From the NCBI RefSeq assembly GCF_000302455.1, contig NZ_AMPO01000008.1:70001-134000 (forward strand): a stretch of 64,000 nt of DNA, given 5' to 3'. Position numbers and translations under genes: made by a program. Below, one piece after another: positions 30,398 through 49,150 of the stretch. The stretch is from Methanobacterium formicicum DSM 3637. Lineage in GTDB: Archaea > Methanobacteriota > Methanobacteria > Methanobacteriales > Methanobacteriaceae. The notes below the pieces were generated by a model. It saw only the letters and a program-made list of their open reading frames with translations, had not been told where the DNA came from and made no database searches. Positions within the stretch are counted from its first letter, which is position 1, and each line of letters opens with the position of its first letter.

Positions 30398-30706
30398 ATG
30401 GATAAAAAAGAGTATCACTGTAAAATTTGTGGCCTGCAATGGCACACTGTAAAGGACTTTGATGAATGTCCAGATTGCCATTCTAAAGAGATAGAATTGA
30501 TAACTTTTGAAGGTGAACAGCTAACAAAACCAACCGGACAAACAGAATCTGGAAGAAACCAACAAATGGGTAGAAGGATGGGAGGTGGACCTCCAAGGGT
30601 ATGTAAATGTCATAAATGCGGATATGAATCTCCTAAGACTCCGGGAGTGCCATGCCGTCAAACAAAATGTCCAGAATGTGGATTTCCACTATGCGGATCT
30701 GATTGA
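30398..30706 (+). CDS. Small Cys-rich zinc-ribbon/rubredoxin-like protein
   Basis: The 102-residue protein has an N-terminal C8-x2-C11...C24-x2-C27 site and a C-terminal set CKCHKCGYE...CRQTKCPECGFPLCG. The two sites are joined by a Gln/Gly/Arg linker. It may bind zinc or iron. A GGAGGAG ribosome site precedes the ATG. It is the first gene of a run of same-strand genes for Fe-S and metal proteins, and overlaps nothing except the leader of the next gene. I cannot name its function. Confidence 0.75.
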   Translation: MDKKEYHCKICGLQWHTVKDFDECPDCHSKEIELITFEGEQLTKPTGQTESGRNQQMGRRMGGGPPRVCKCHKCGYESPKTPGVPCRQTKCPECGFPLCGSD

Positions 30707-30726
30707 TAAAATGGAGGAGAACTAAA

Positions 30727-31095
30727 ATGAGTTTAATATGTGTTCCCAGTCTTAGCAATGAAGGCTTACAGGCAGAAGTGTCCCAACATCTAGGTAAAAC
30801 ACCTTACTTTGTGTTAATCAAATGGGAAAATGACCAAATAGAAAAATTCCAGGTATTGGAAAGCGGATCAAAACACTTGGGGGGAAGGATGACTCCGGGT
30901 GAATTTATCGCAGGTTCTGGAGCTAACATACTCTTGTGTGGAAATCTAGGCCAAAAAGCAGTGCAAATGATTGAAAAAGCGGGCATTGAGGTTTATGTCG
31001 GTGCATCAGGAACAGTAATGGAAGCACTACAAAGCTGGGTAGACAGTAAATTAAAACCAGCCACTATGGATACAGTATGTGCTGATGGCCATTAG
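30727..31095 (+). CDS. NifX/NafY-like dinitrogenase cofactor-family protein (copy 1)
   Basis: The 122-residue protein has the NifX/NifB C-terminal fold seen in MTH1175: a strand-rich start LICVPSLSNEGLQAEVSQHLGKTPYFVLI, then GGRMTPGEFIAGSGANILLCGNLGQKAVQMIEKAGIEVYVGASG. Members bind Fe-Mo-type clusters or unknown metal clusters. The ATG at 30727 has GGAGGAG upstream; 30703 is an out-of-place earlier ATG. Here it has Cys in ICVPS, LLCG and TVCADGH. There is no nitrogenase gene in the window. Confidence 0.85.
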   Translation: MSLICVPSLSNEGLQAEVSQHLGKTPYFVLIKWENDQIEKFQVLESGSKHLGGRMTPGEFIAGSGANILLCGNLGQKAVQMIEKAGIEVYVGASGTVMEALQSWVDSKLKPATMDTVCADGH

Positions 31096-31098
31096 TTT

Positions 31099-31127
31099 AA
31101 TCACTTCGTTATCTGAATGAAGTGATT
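31099..31127 (+). terminator. Hairpin after the first NifX-like gene
   Basis: AATCACTTC (31099-31107) and GAAGTGATT (31119-31127) form a perfect 9-bp stem with an 11-nt loop, four bases after the stop codon. It lacks a strong T tract, so it may be an attenuator or processing site rather than a full terminator. Confidence 0.5.
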
Positions 31128-31179
31128 TAGGTGAGCTTTGAAAAATAATTGGCAGTGTTGGTGAGACATTCTAAATTTA

Positions 31180-31248
31180 AATCCTTAAATAAAGGTTCAA
31201 AAAAGCGATTTAAAAAATTAATGAAAACTAAAATCCTTAAATAAAGGT
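31180..31248. repeat. Direct repeat upstream of the Mrp gene
   Basis: AAATCCTTAAATAAAGGT occurs at 31180-31197 and again at 31231-31248, 51 bp apart. It lies in the leader of the Mrp/NBP35 gene. Each copy contains CCTTaaataAAGG, an imperfect palindrome, so paired binding sites are possible. Confidence 0.55.
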
Positions 31249-31284
31249 GTATTCGTACATTATTAAGAATAATGGGATGGTTAT

Positions 31285-32148
<864 letters not shown>

Positions 32149-32163
32149 TTAGAAGGGGATTAG

Positions 32164-32556
32164 ATGAAAATCGCAATTGCATCAAACGGAGTGAATCTGG
32201 ATTCACAGGCTAGTCCTGTTTTGGGAAGGTGCTCCCACTTGATAATGGTGGATGGGGAGGATAGAGACTTCAAAGAAATTAAAGTCATACCTAACCCTGC
32301 AGTAAATGAAGGAGGAGGTGCTGGAATTAAAACCGCCCGAATTATGGGGAATGAAAAGGTGGATGTAATTATATCTGGATCAGTAGGTCCTAATGCATTT
32401 GAAGTTTTGAAACAACTTGAAATAACCATGTATAAAATGGTTCCAGGTACTGTTGAGGAAAATTTAACATTAATGCTTCAGGATAAACTGGAAAAGTTAA
32501 ATCCTTCTGCTCCTAGGGGTCGTGGAATGGGAAACGGAAAATTTAGGGGAAGATAA
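32164..32556 (+). CDS. NifX/NafY-like dinitrogenase cofactor-family protein (copy 2)
   Basis: The 130-residue protein has the NifX-like fold, with MKIAIASNGVNLDSQASPVLGRCSHLIMVD and DVIISGSVGPNAFEVLKQLEITMYKMVPGTVEENL. It ends with a Gly/Arg-rich tail (GRGMGNGKFRGR), common in archaeal members. It is 15 bp after the Mrp gene and has GAAGGGGAT upstream, so it is co-transcribed. It differs from copy 1 in lacking the C-terminal Cys. Confidence 0.87.
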   Translation: MKIAIASNGVNLDSQASPVLGRCSHLIMVDGEDRDFKEIKVIPNPAVNEGGGAGIKTARIMGNEKVDVIISGSVGPNAFEVLKQLEITMYKMVPGTVEENLTLMLQDKLEKLNPSAPRGRGMGNGKFRGR

Positions 32557-32603
32557 CTTGGGCAGTTATTTTCAATCCATGGAATGATGTAAAAGAGGAT
32601 ATT

Positions 32604-33686
32604 ATGAACAATAATGTCATTAAAATAGCCATTACTGGTGGAAAAGGTGGTACTGGAAAGTCAACAGTGTCTACTTCACTTGCCATGGAACTTTCCCGTA
32701 AAAACAGAGTCATCTTGGTTGATGCTGATGTTGAATGTCCTGATGACCGCATAATCTTATCAACCACCCAAGAAAAGGTTGAGGATGTTGAGTCATTACT
32801 CCCCTTTTTTAATCAGGACAAATGTTCAAAATGCGGGGCATGTTCAGAAGTTTGCAGAGAAAATGCACTTATATTTGTCAAAGATAAATTTCCATTCATA
32901 TCCGGGCAATGCAATGGTTGTGGAGCTTGTTTATTGGTTTGTCCATTTGATGCTATTCAGGAAGGAAAACAGATTATCGGGGCAATATATCAGGGTAAAT
33001 ATCAGCGAAACAATGATTTGAATTTGCTTCTGGTATGGGGTGAGATTGAAGTTGGTTGTGAGAATACATCACTGCTGGTAAAAGCTACCCGTGATTATGC
33101 TCTTGATTTAGTTTCTGGGGAATTTAATTCATCTGAGGAATCAATTTCTGATTCTGGAGAAGTAATTTCTGATTCTGGAGAAGTAATTTCTGATTCTGGA
33201 GAAGTGATTTCTAATTCATCTAGGGAATCCATTTCTAATTCAAATATCAATCAAAATTCGAATGTCCCGTATGGTGAGGATAAACTACCCAATAATGGGT
33301 ATGAATATGTTATAATAGATACTGCTGCCGGGACCCACTGCAATGTAATAAACGCCTTAATGGGGGTGGACCTGGCTCTGGCAGTCACTGAACCAACTCC
33401 ACTGGGAAAACATGATCTGGAGTTAATCTTAAGTTTACTGGAAATAATGGAGACACCAGTCCAGATAGTGGTTAACAAATCTGATATGGGTGATCTCAAC
33501 CTTATTAAAATAGTATCACAAGACTTCAACATTCCTTTAATTCAGGAAATCCCTTATGAAAAAGATATATTGAAAAAACACGCCAGAAATCAGCCAGTAA
33601 CCCATGAAAACATCAAAAAATTAGCAGATTCAATATTAAACCTCTCTATTAAAACCAGCAGTGCAGATGGAGTGTTACCTCAATGA
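32604..33686 (+). CDS. MinD-type P-loop ATPase with inserted ferredoxin domain and repeat linker
   Basis: The 360-residue protein has Walker A GGKGGTGKS (12-20), an inserted two-cluster ferredoxin (C74, C77, C80, C84; C103, C106, C109, C113), and the C-terminal half of the MinD fold starting VIIDTAAGTHCN. Between ferredoxin and C-terminal half lies a Ser/Asn/Glu-rich linker of about 50 residues (about 175-225) made by a 21-bp DNA repeat (SDSGEVI units). The paralogue downstream lacks this linker. Related pairs occur beside NifX-like genes in many anaerobes. Its gene overlaps the next by four bases. Confidence 0.9.
   Translation: MNNNVIKIAITGGKGGTGKSTVSTSLAMELSRKNRVILVDADVECPDDRIILSTTQEKVEDVESLLPFFNQDKCSKCGACSEVCRENALIFVKDKFPFISGQCNGCGACLLVCPFDAIQEGKQIIGAIYQGKYQRNNDLNLLLVWGEIEVGCENTSLLVKATRDYALDLVSGEFNSSEESISDSGEVISDSGEVISDSGEVISNSSRESISNSNINQNSNVPYGEDKLPNNGYEYVIIDTAAGTHCNVINALMGVDLALAVTEPTPLGKHDLELILSLLEIMETPVQIVVNKSDMGDLNLIKIVSQDFNIPLIQEIPYEKDILKKHARNQPVTHENIKKLADSILNLSIKTSSADGVLPQ
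33138..33221 (+). repeat. 21-bp in-frame tandem repeat within the MinD-ferredoxin gene
   Basis: Four tandem copies of a 21-bp unit (consensus start GAAGTAATTTCTGATTCTGG) run in frame and encode repeats of SDSGEVI. The two central copies are identical, and outer copies have diverged. Identity of the central units suggests recent expansion by slippage. Confidence 0.9.
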
Positions 33687-34609
33687 AAACCATTACAATT
33701 CTATCTGGGAAAGGAGGTGCTGGTAAAAGTACTTTAACTGCTTCAATAGCAGTAATGCTTGCAGAAAATAATAAAATTGTAGCTGTTGATTGTGATGCTG
33801 ATGCACCAAATTTAGCTCTGGTACTGGGTCTTAATGAAGAAGAATTTGACAGATGGGAACCATTAAATACTGGCCAAAAAGCTCAAATATCACTAAATAA
33901 ATGCCAGTCCTTAAAATTCTGTCCAAAATGTCAAGTTAATAAGTACTGCCTTGATACCTGTAATTATTCAGCTATAACATGGAATATGCATGAGGAAATA
34001 CCTGAAATCAATGAGATGTTGTGCACGGGTTGCGGGGCCTGCCTGATAACCTGTCCCACTAAATCCATTGAAATGAAAGAAGTTGAAAATGCCAGTATCG
34101 GTGTTGGAAAAACTCATTACGGGTTCCCAATAGTTTCAGGACAGTTGAAGGTAGGTGAATCAGGTTCAGGTAAAGTGGTTAACACTCTAAAAGCTAGAGC
34201 CGCAGAAATTGCAGATAAAATAAGTGCGGATTATATGGTCATAGATGCAGCAGCAGGGATTGGATGCCCTGTCATTGCCTCTGTAAGGGGAAGTGATTAT
34301 GTAATTCTGGTGACTGAACCAACTACTGTAGCTTTCCTTGATTTTAAAAGGGCCATTGAATTGATTGATCATTTCAACATTCCCTGTGGGGTAGTTATCA
34401 ATAAATGGGGAATTAACCGGGACTTCTCTTACCAGTTACAGAATTATTTTCAGAACAACCAGATACCCTTACTGGGAATGATACCCTATGATATGAGGTT
34501 TGTAGAAGCTTTAATTAATTTAAAACCAGCAGTTGTTTATGAACCAAACTTCAGGAATGTTTTCACTGAAATAATGAATAACTGCTTGTTTGAAATGGAT
34601 AAAATCTAA
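33683..34609 (+). CDS. MinD-type P-loop ATPase with inserted ferredoxin domain (paralogue)
   Basis: The 308-residue protein has Walker A GKGGAGKST (9-17), a Cys-rich insert (C74, C80, C83, C89, C93, then C114, C117, C120, C124 in CTGCGACLITCP) and the MinD C-terminal half (MVIDAAAGIGCP, NKWGINRDF). The first Cys group is atypically spaced, unlike the upstream paralogue. It starts within the last codons of the upstream paralogue (ATGA overlap); the two probably form a heterodimer. Confidence 0.9.
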   Translation: MKTITILSGKGGAGKSTLTASIAVMLAENNKIVAVDCDADAPNLALVLGLNEEEFDRWEPLNTGQKAQISLNKCQSLKFCPKCQVNKYCLDTCNYSAITWNMHEEIPEINEMLCTGCGACLITCPTKSIEMKEVENASIGVGKTHYGFPIVSGQLKVGESGSGKVVNTLKARAAEIADKISADYMVIDAAAGIGCPVIASVRGSDYVILVTEPTTVAFLDFKRAIELIDHFNIPCGVVINKWGINRDFSYQLQNYFQNNQIPLLGMIPYDMRFVEALINLKPAVVYEPNFRNVFTEIMNNCLFEMDKI

Positions 34610-34643
34610 AATTTAAGGGTAATAATAATTAAGGATACTAAAA

Positions 34644-35876
34644 ATGGACATAACAGATAAAAACCAGTTAAAAAAGGACAGGTTAATAAAAGGGCAAAGG
34701 GCAGCAAAGTATTCCACTTTAACTAACCTTTGCCTGAGTATTATTAAAGGATTTTTTGGGTTAATGTCTGGAAGTGTAGCCCTTATTGCAGATTCAATTC
34801 ATTCATTTTCTGATATATTCGCTTCTTTGGCTGTTTACATTGGTTTAAAGCTTTCCCAGAAAAAACCGGATGAAAAATTTCCATACGGGTACTATAAAAC
34901 AGAAACAATGGCTTCTCTTATAGTGGCGGTGATTATTCTTTTCGGTGGCCTGGAAATAGCATTACAGTCATTGAATGGAATATTTGATCCCCAACCATTG
35001 AAGTTACCTTTAATTGCCATTTTAGTCGCTGTTGTATCAGTCGCTGCATCCCTCCTTTTAACCCGTTATGAACATAAGATAGGGAATGAAATTAAATCCC
35101 CGGCACTTATGAGTGATGCTAAACACAGTCTCATTGATGTTTTTTCATCGTTACTGGTTTTTACAGGGGTATTAACATCTTATATGGGCTATTTGATCTT
35201 TCAGGGTGTTGCTGGACTCATGGTAGCTCTTCTTATTCTATGGATGGGTTGGAAGATTGGTAAAGATGCAGTTCTGGTACTGATGGATGCATCAATTGAT
35301 CCAAAGCTTATACAGCAAATAAAAGGTGTTGCTTTAGCTGTGGAGGGGGTTGAAGGAGTTAATGGTGTTAAAGTGAGAAGTTCTGGCCCATATCTGTTTG
35401 GAGAACTTCATCTGGAGACTAAAAAAAATTTATCAGTGGAAAAAGCTCATGAAATATCGGATAAAGTGGATGAAATGGTTCGAAAAGATGTTGAAAAGCT
35501 GGAAACATTACTGGTACAAGTGGAACCTGTTAAAAAAGATTTTATCCGGTTTGCTCTTCCCCTTGAAAATAAGGATGGTTTGAACTCGGTTCCCTCATCT
35601 CACTTTGGTAAAGTGCCCTACTTTCTTATCTGGGAGGTTCATGATGGTGAAATAAAAAACTACCAGATTAAGGATAATCCTGCCCATTATCTGGAAAAAA
35701 AGAAAGGAATAAAAACTGCAGAATTTCTGGTTAAAGAAAAGGTGAATGTGCTTTTAGGAGAAGAACTGGGTGAAGGTCCCAGATATGTACTTTCTGGAGA
35801 GATTATTCATTGTATCCGTCCTGAGGGTAGTACAACCAAAGAGATCATGGTAAATACCAAGAATATTGTCCTTTGA
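34644..35876 (+). CDS. Cation diffusion facilitator fused to a NifX-like domain
   Basis: The 410-residue protein has a CDF transporter domain (about 20-305), with six membrane segments and the metal-site patterns DSIHSFSDI and DAKHSLID, then the cytosolic CDF domain. From about residue 307 it continues into a NifX-like domain (IRFALPLENKDGLNSVPSSHFGKVPYFLIWEV, GIKTAEFLVKEKVNVLLGEELG). CDF proteins export divalent metals such as Zn2+, Fe2+ or Mn2+. The fused domain matches the free NifX-like proteins of the same cluster, so it may sense or hold the metal or cluster. It is 34 bp after the MinD gene. Confidence 0.9.
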   Translation: MDITDKNQLKKDRLIKGQRAAKYSTLTNLCLSIIKGFFGLMSGSVALIADSIHSFSDIFASLAVYIGLKLSQKKPDEKFPYGYYKTETMASLIVAVIILFGGLEIALQSLNGIFDPQPLKLPLIAILVAVVSVAASLLLTRYEHKIGNEIKSPALMSDAKHSLIDVFSSLLVFTGVLTSYMGYLIFQGVAGLMVALLILWMGWKIGKDAVLVLMDASIDPKLIQQIKGVALAVEGVEGVNGVKVRSSGPYLFGELHLETKKNLSVEKAHEISDKVDEMVRKDVEKLETLLVQVEPVKKDFIRFALPLENKDGLNSVPSSHFGKVPYFLIWEVHDGEIKNYQIKDNPAHYLEKKKGIKTAEFLVKEKVNVLLGEELGEGPRYVLSGEIIHCIRPEGSTTKEIMVNTKNIVL

Positions 35877-35945
35877 GTTCTTACTTCCTTATTCTTAGAG
35901 TTCTATACTTCCTCATTCTTTGAGTTCTATTATTTCCGTATTAAG
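35877..35945. repeat. Imperfect 24-bp tandem repeat after the CDF gene
   Basis: Three degenerate copies begin GTTCTTACTTCC, GTTCTATACTTCC and GTTCTATTATTTCC. They lie in the convergent gap between the CDF-NifX and radical SAM genes. Confidence 0.5.
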
Positions 35946-36082
35946 TCTATACTATTACAGTAGAAGTTAGATAATCCCTAGCACAAATCTAGATATCTCT
36001 ACCGTATATGTCTGTCCAGACATCTCTATTTCTTTATAATTTTGTTTTGTGAAGTTTTATAAAATATTTTTTAAGTTAAGTA

Positions 36083-37408
36083 TCAATGATTTTTCAGTAG
36101 AGGAATAATACTTTTAATATGTTCTCCCTGGGATTTAACTTCATTTTCAAGGTCTTTCATGAGTTTTTGTGACATTGCAGTTGGAAAACTTCTAAATATA
36201 TAGGAATCCATCATAAAATCCAGGGCACGCTCTTCAGCTATACTCAAACCATGTCTTTTATATTTCAAGCTATCCTGAAATAGTAAGTTATCTTCCATAG
36301 ATAATTTGGATATTTCATCTCCGAGTTGGGTTCCAGGGATTGGTTCGGCGATGCTCACGAAATAATCATCCAGCATTAACTCATCAGCAAGATCTATGGT
36401 ATCCTGGTAGTCTTCCTCTTCTTCCCCGGGATATGCCACTATGAATGAACCTCCAATCTTCACACCATGTTTACGGGCCATCTCTACAGCTTCATGGACT
36501 TGATCCACACTTATTCCCTTTTTCATATGGCGAAGAACACGGTCACTACCTGATTCGATTCCGAAAAATACCCATCCTCTACTGTACTTTTTCACGGCTT
36601 CCATAATTTCGTCACTGATTAAATCCGCCCGAATATCAGGTATTATAAGGTTTCTAGGGCCTGTAAGTTTAGATATTTCACGTAAAAGTTCAACGAAAGA
36701 TTCTTCATCCACACTTTTGAACTTTTTACTGCCGTAAAGAGAGCCAGTACCTCCACTTATGGCTATACGTTGAGCTCCCTTGCTCAACATGTATTTAACT
36801 TCAGTCAGTATATCCTCAAGTGGGCGACTTCTCACCTTTCTGCCGAATAAACAGGGCACTCCACAGAAACCACAGTTTCCAGGACATCCACGATGAGTTT
36901 CCAGATAAACATTAGCTCCCCTAATGTTTTCACGGGCTATTTCAGATGGAATAAAAGGTAATGGTCTTTTAAGACAACATGGATTGCTTTTTTCAGTGAT
37001 AACAGTCTGGTTGTCTGCTTTAAATGCAACACCGGGAATATCCTTAAAATCAGATATTTGGTATGAGGGATTGGTTTTTAAAAATTTTAATATATTATAT
37101 ACAGTATCCTCACCTTCCCCAACTACCACCAGATCCACCTGTAGATGTTCCAGGATCAGTTCAGGGGTGAGAGTTACTGGACCTCCCACTATTTTAAAAG
37201 CATTTATTGATGATATTTCCTGTTGATATTTTATTAGGTGGATGGTGGATTGAAGACTTATGAAAACAATATCGTCATCAATTACTTTCCCAAAACCTTT
37301 TTGCAGTTTAACAGAGTATCCCTGCTCTTTAAGTATTCCTGCTATTAAAAGAGCCCCATAACTGTAGAATTCTGGCGTTAAAACGGTTATTTTTAAATTT
37401 TTAGTCAT
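36083..37408 (-). CDS. B12-binding-like radical SAM protein (MJ1487 family type)
   Basis: The protein (about 441 residues) has an N-terminal Rossmann-like B12-binding-type domain (about 1-150) and a radical SAM domain with the cluster motif C-x3-C-x2-C in HRGCPGNCGFCGVPC. The C-terminal half has YPGEEEEDYQDTIDLADEL, common in radical SAM methyltransferases and methylthiotransferases. It resembles, from memory, a methanogen family typified by MJ1487. The start is ambiguous: ATG 37411 or 37429 and GTG 37435 are in frame. It is next to mmp10, so an MCR-related modification is possible but unproven. Confidence 0.8.
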   Translation of the reverse strand: MTKNLKITVLTPEFYSYGALLIAGILKEQGYSVKLQKGFGKVIDDDIVFISLQSTIHLIKYQQEISSINAFKIVGGPVTLTPELILEHLQVDLVVVGEGEDTVYNILKFLKTNPSYQISDFKDIPGVAFKADNQTVITEKSNPCCLKRPLPFIPSEIARENIRGANVYLETHRGCPGNCGFCGVPCLFGRKVRSRPLEDILTEVKYMLSKGAQRIAISGGTGSLYGSKKFKSVDEESFVELLREISKLTGPRNLIIPDIRADLISDEIMEAVKKYSRGWVFFGIESGSDRVLRHMKKGISVDQVHEAVEMARKHGVKIGGSFIVAYPGEEEEDYQDTIDLADELMLDDYFVSIAEPIPGTQLGDEISKLSMEDNLLFQDSLKYKRHGLSIAEERALDFMMDSYIFRSFPTAMSQKLMKDLENEVKSQGEHIKSIIPLLKNH

Positions 37409-37517
37409 CATATCACAATCAAGATTCATAAACACTACAAAACTAGGAATACATTCAATCTAAGAATACATTCAATTAAACTTAAATTAATAAAATATAA
37501 GTGTAGGGTATGATTTT

Positions 37518-38768
37518 TTAATTAACACGCACCCCAAAGAAATTTATAGCTTCAATTAACTCTTCAAATGCTATTAATTCTGTTTTAAGTACATCATTCT
37601 GGCTCAAGGTACCACTCATTTCCCCGTCAACACTGAGTTTATCCGGGCCTCGGGCAACAATGCGTTCGTTACCATCTCTACTGAGGATTTCAGTTGCTGT
37701 TTTATCATGGACAAAAGCCCTTCCCGGGATTAACACAGTATCTTTCACATCAGCCAGGTCTAAATCCTCAAGATCTCGCTGGGTAATCAGACATGCAATA
37801 TCCTGGTTAGCAGCCACCACATTTACCAGGTCTGAAGCCCCAATGGCATTGAAAACGCGTTCAATGAAGGGTTTAGCAATTTTACTGGTTAATATGGTTG
37901 CTTCGGAGGTTACAGTGGACAATATTTCCAGGTAATGTAGGTTTTTCTTCTGAGTCAGGGCAAATGGTGAGTCATTTTCAGGATCACAGACTGGTGTACC
38001 AGTTACTCTAAGGTTGAATTCCTGATTTATGCTGCGCACCAGTTCTTCAAACTCCTGCAAGTTATGTGGTTCAACCCCTTCTATTATGGGTTCATTCCCC
38101 AGTATGAGTCCCTGGTTGCGGTAGTTGGCAAATCTCATGAGGATGAATGCCTTGGTACCCCATTTTTCCAGATCAGTACATGTCTGGCGCAATGCTTCCC
38201 CATCATTAACACCCGGAACGATTACTGCAGCTGCGTGTACCTCACAACCTTCAGAAAATCTCTTTAAAGCATCAAGAGATGCCTGGGGATTTTTATCACC
38301 CATCCAAGTTTTCCGAAGTTGGGGGTTGGTTGAAAAAACAGTGAATGTAACCTCTTCTACTCCCTGGGATATGAGATCATCCGCCATTTGAGGTTTGTCA
38401 ATACCTTTTCCACTGGTGTAACCTAGGTGGATCGGAATTTCCCACTGGGAAAATGCAGAGGTAATATCCAGGAGGTGAGGATAACAACTCACATCTCCTC
38501 CCCCACTGATATTTATTTTAAGGTCATCGTCACGAAAATTTCCCATCATTAAAGATGTTTTAACAGAGTTAATAACCATAAATGGGGGAATAAATTCGTT
38601 TTTTGTTTCTCTCACTCCTGAAGTGCACTGCTCGCAACCAAAAGTACCGGGAGGGCATGATTTGCATCCTAAAGGATCTTCTCCTTTAACCTTCCTAAAA
38701 TAACAGTATTTGCAGAAGCCTCTGCAGTCTTTTCCAGGGATTCCACCCACATCTGCGATTATTTGCAT
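37518..38768 (-). CDS. mmp10: Methanogenesis marker 10, MCR arginine C-methyltransferase (radical SAM)
   Basis: Mmp10 methylates a conserved arginine in McrA using a radical SAM centre and cobalamin. The 416-residue protein has C15-x3-C19-x2-C22 in KDCRGFCKYCYF and a Cys-rich segment CKSCPPGTFGCEQC typical of this family, then the SAM barrel with GGGDVSCYPHL. The length fits the family. It is divergent from mcrB with a shared 295-bp upstream region, and McrA here retains the target arginine R271. On the minus strand TATA-like DNA lies about 20-35 bp before the ATG, so the mRNA may be leaderless. Confidence 0.93.
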   Translation of the reverse strand: MQIIADVGGIPGKDCRGFCKYCYFRKVKGEDPLGCKSCPPGTFGCEQCTSGVRETKNEFIPPFMVINSVKTSLMMGNFRDDDLKINISGGGDVSCYPHLLDITSAFSQWEIPIHLGYTSGKGIDKPQMADDLISQGVEEVTFTVFSTNPQLRKTWMGDKNPQASLDALKRFSEGCEVHAAAVIVPGVNDGEALRQTCTDLEKWGTKAFILMRFANYRNQGLILGNEPIIEGVEPHNLQEFEELVRSINQEFNLRVTGTPVCDPENDSPFALTQKKNLHYLEILSTVTSEATILTSKIAKPFIERVFNAIGASDLVNVVAANQDIACLITQRDLEDLDLADVKDTVLIPGRAFVHDKTATEILSRDGNERIVARGPDKLSVDGEMSGTLSQNDVLKTELIAFEELIEAINFFGVRVN

Positions 38769-38828
38769 AATATCAACGTTTTATACGTTATAATATGTTA
38801 AAATAAGATATTTTTGGATATTTTCTAA

Positions 38829-38860
38829 TTCCAACGTTATGTTGGAACCATTATATACAC
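38829..38860 (+). promoter_or_regulatory. mcr upstream palindrome and TATA box
   Basis: TTCCAACGTTATGTTGGAA (38829-38847) is a perfect inverted repeat with 7-bp arms and a 5-nt centre. It directly abuts the TATA-like TTATATAC (38851-38858). Transcription would start near 38880, giving a leader of about 180 nt before mcrB. A second TATA-like run (TTTAAATTTG, about 39008) could give a shorter leader. The position of the palindrome over the BRE suits a regulator site; no protein is known to me for it. Confidence 0.55.
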
Positions 38861-38881
38861 CGAGATAAGTTTACGAAATTG

Positions 38882-38929
<48 letters not shown>

Positions 38930-38931
38930 CC

Positions 38932-38972
<41 letters not shown>

Positions 38973-39029
38973 AACTTTGAACCCCAACTCAACAGAATTA
39001 TTTTCTGTTTAAATTTGATTTGGTGCAAG

Positions 39030-40396
<1,367 letters not shown>

Positions 40397-40427
40397 AAGG
40401 AAATCCAAATTGGGGGTAAATAACTAA

Positions 40428-40862
<435 letters not shown>

Positions 40863-40864
40863 AA

Positions 40865-42213
<1,349 letters not shown>

Positions 42214-42225
42214 GGAGTTGGAAAA

Positions 42226-43925
<1,700 letters not shown>

Positions 43926-43926
43926 G

Positions 43927-47642
<3,716 letters not shown>

Positions 47643-47645
47643 TAA

Positions 47646-47915
<270 letters not shown>

Positions 47916-47917
47916 TT

Positions 47918-48866
<949 letters not shown>

Positions 48867-48871
<5 letters not shown>

Positions 48872-48905
48872 GCGTACTGCGCCTATAACTTTCTATTTTT
48901 TTTAT
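48867..48905 (+). terminator. Terminator of the mtr operon
   Basis: TATAGGCG (48867-48874) and CGCCTATA (48880-48887) form a perfect 8-bp stem with a 5-nt loop, overlapping the mtrH stop codon. A T-rich stretch follows from about 48890. Confidence 0.8.
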
Positions 48906-49150
48906 TTTTAACAAGAAATCATATTTTACTATTAGAATTCAGCTAATTTTATCTTAAATAAGATTATTTTAAAAATGAAGATTACTTGAAATATTTTCAA
49001 AGAAATTAAAATAATAAAAACTTTTATATATCTCAGGCGCTTATTGGATAAAGTATTCATATATTTGTTTATGTGTAATCTAATACAAAATTCAATTACA
49101 AAATTATAAATAATGGAAAGCGGAAACCTTATGCCGGTGATATCTTGTTA

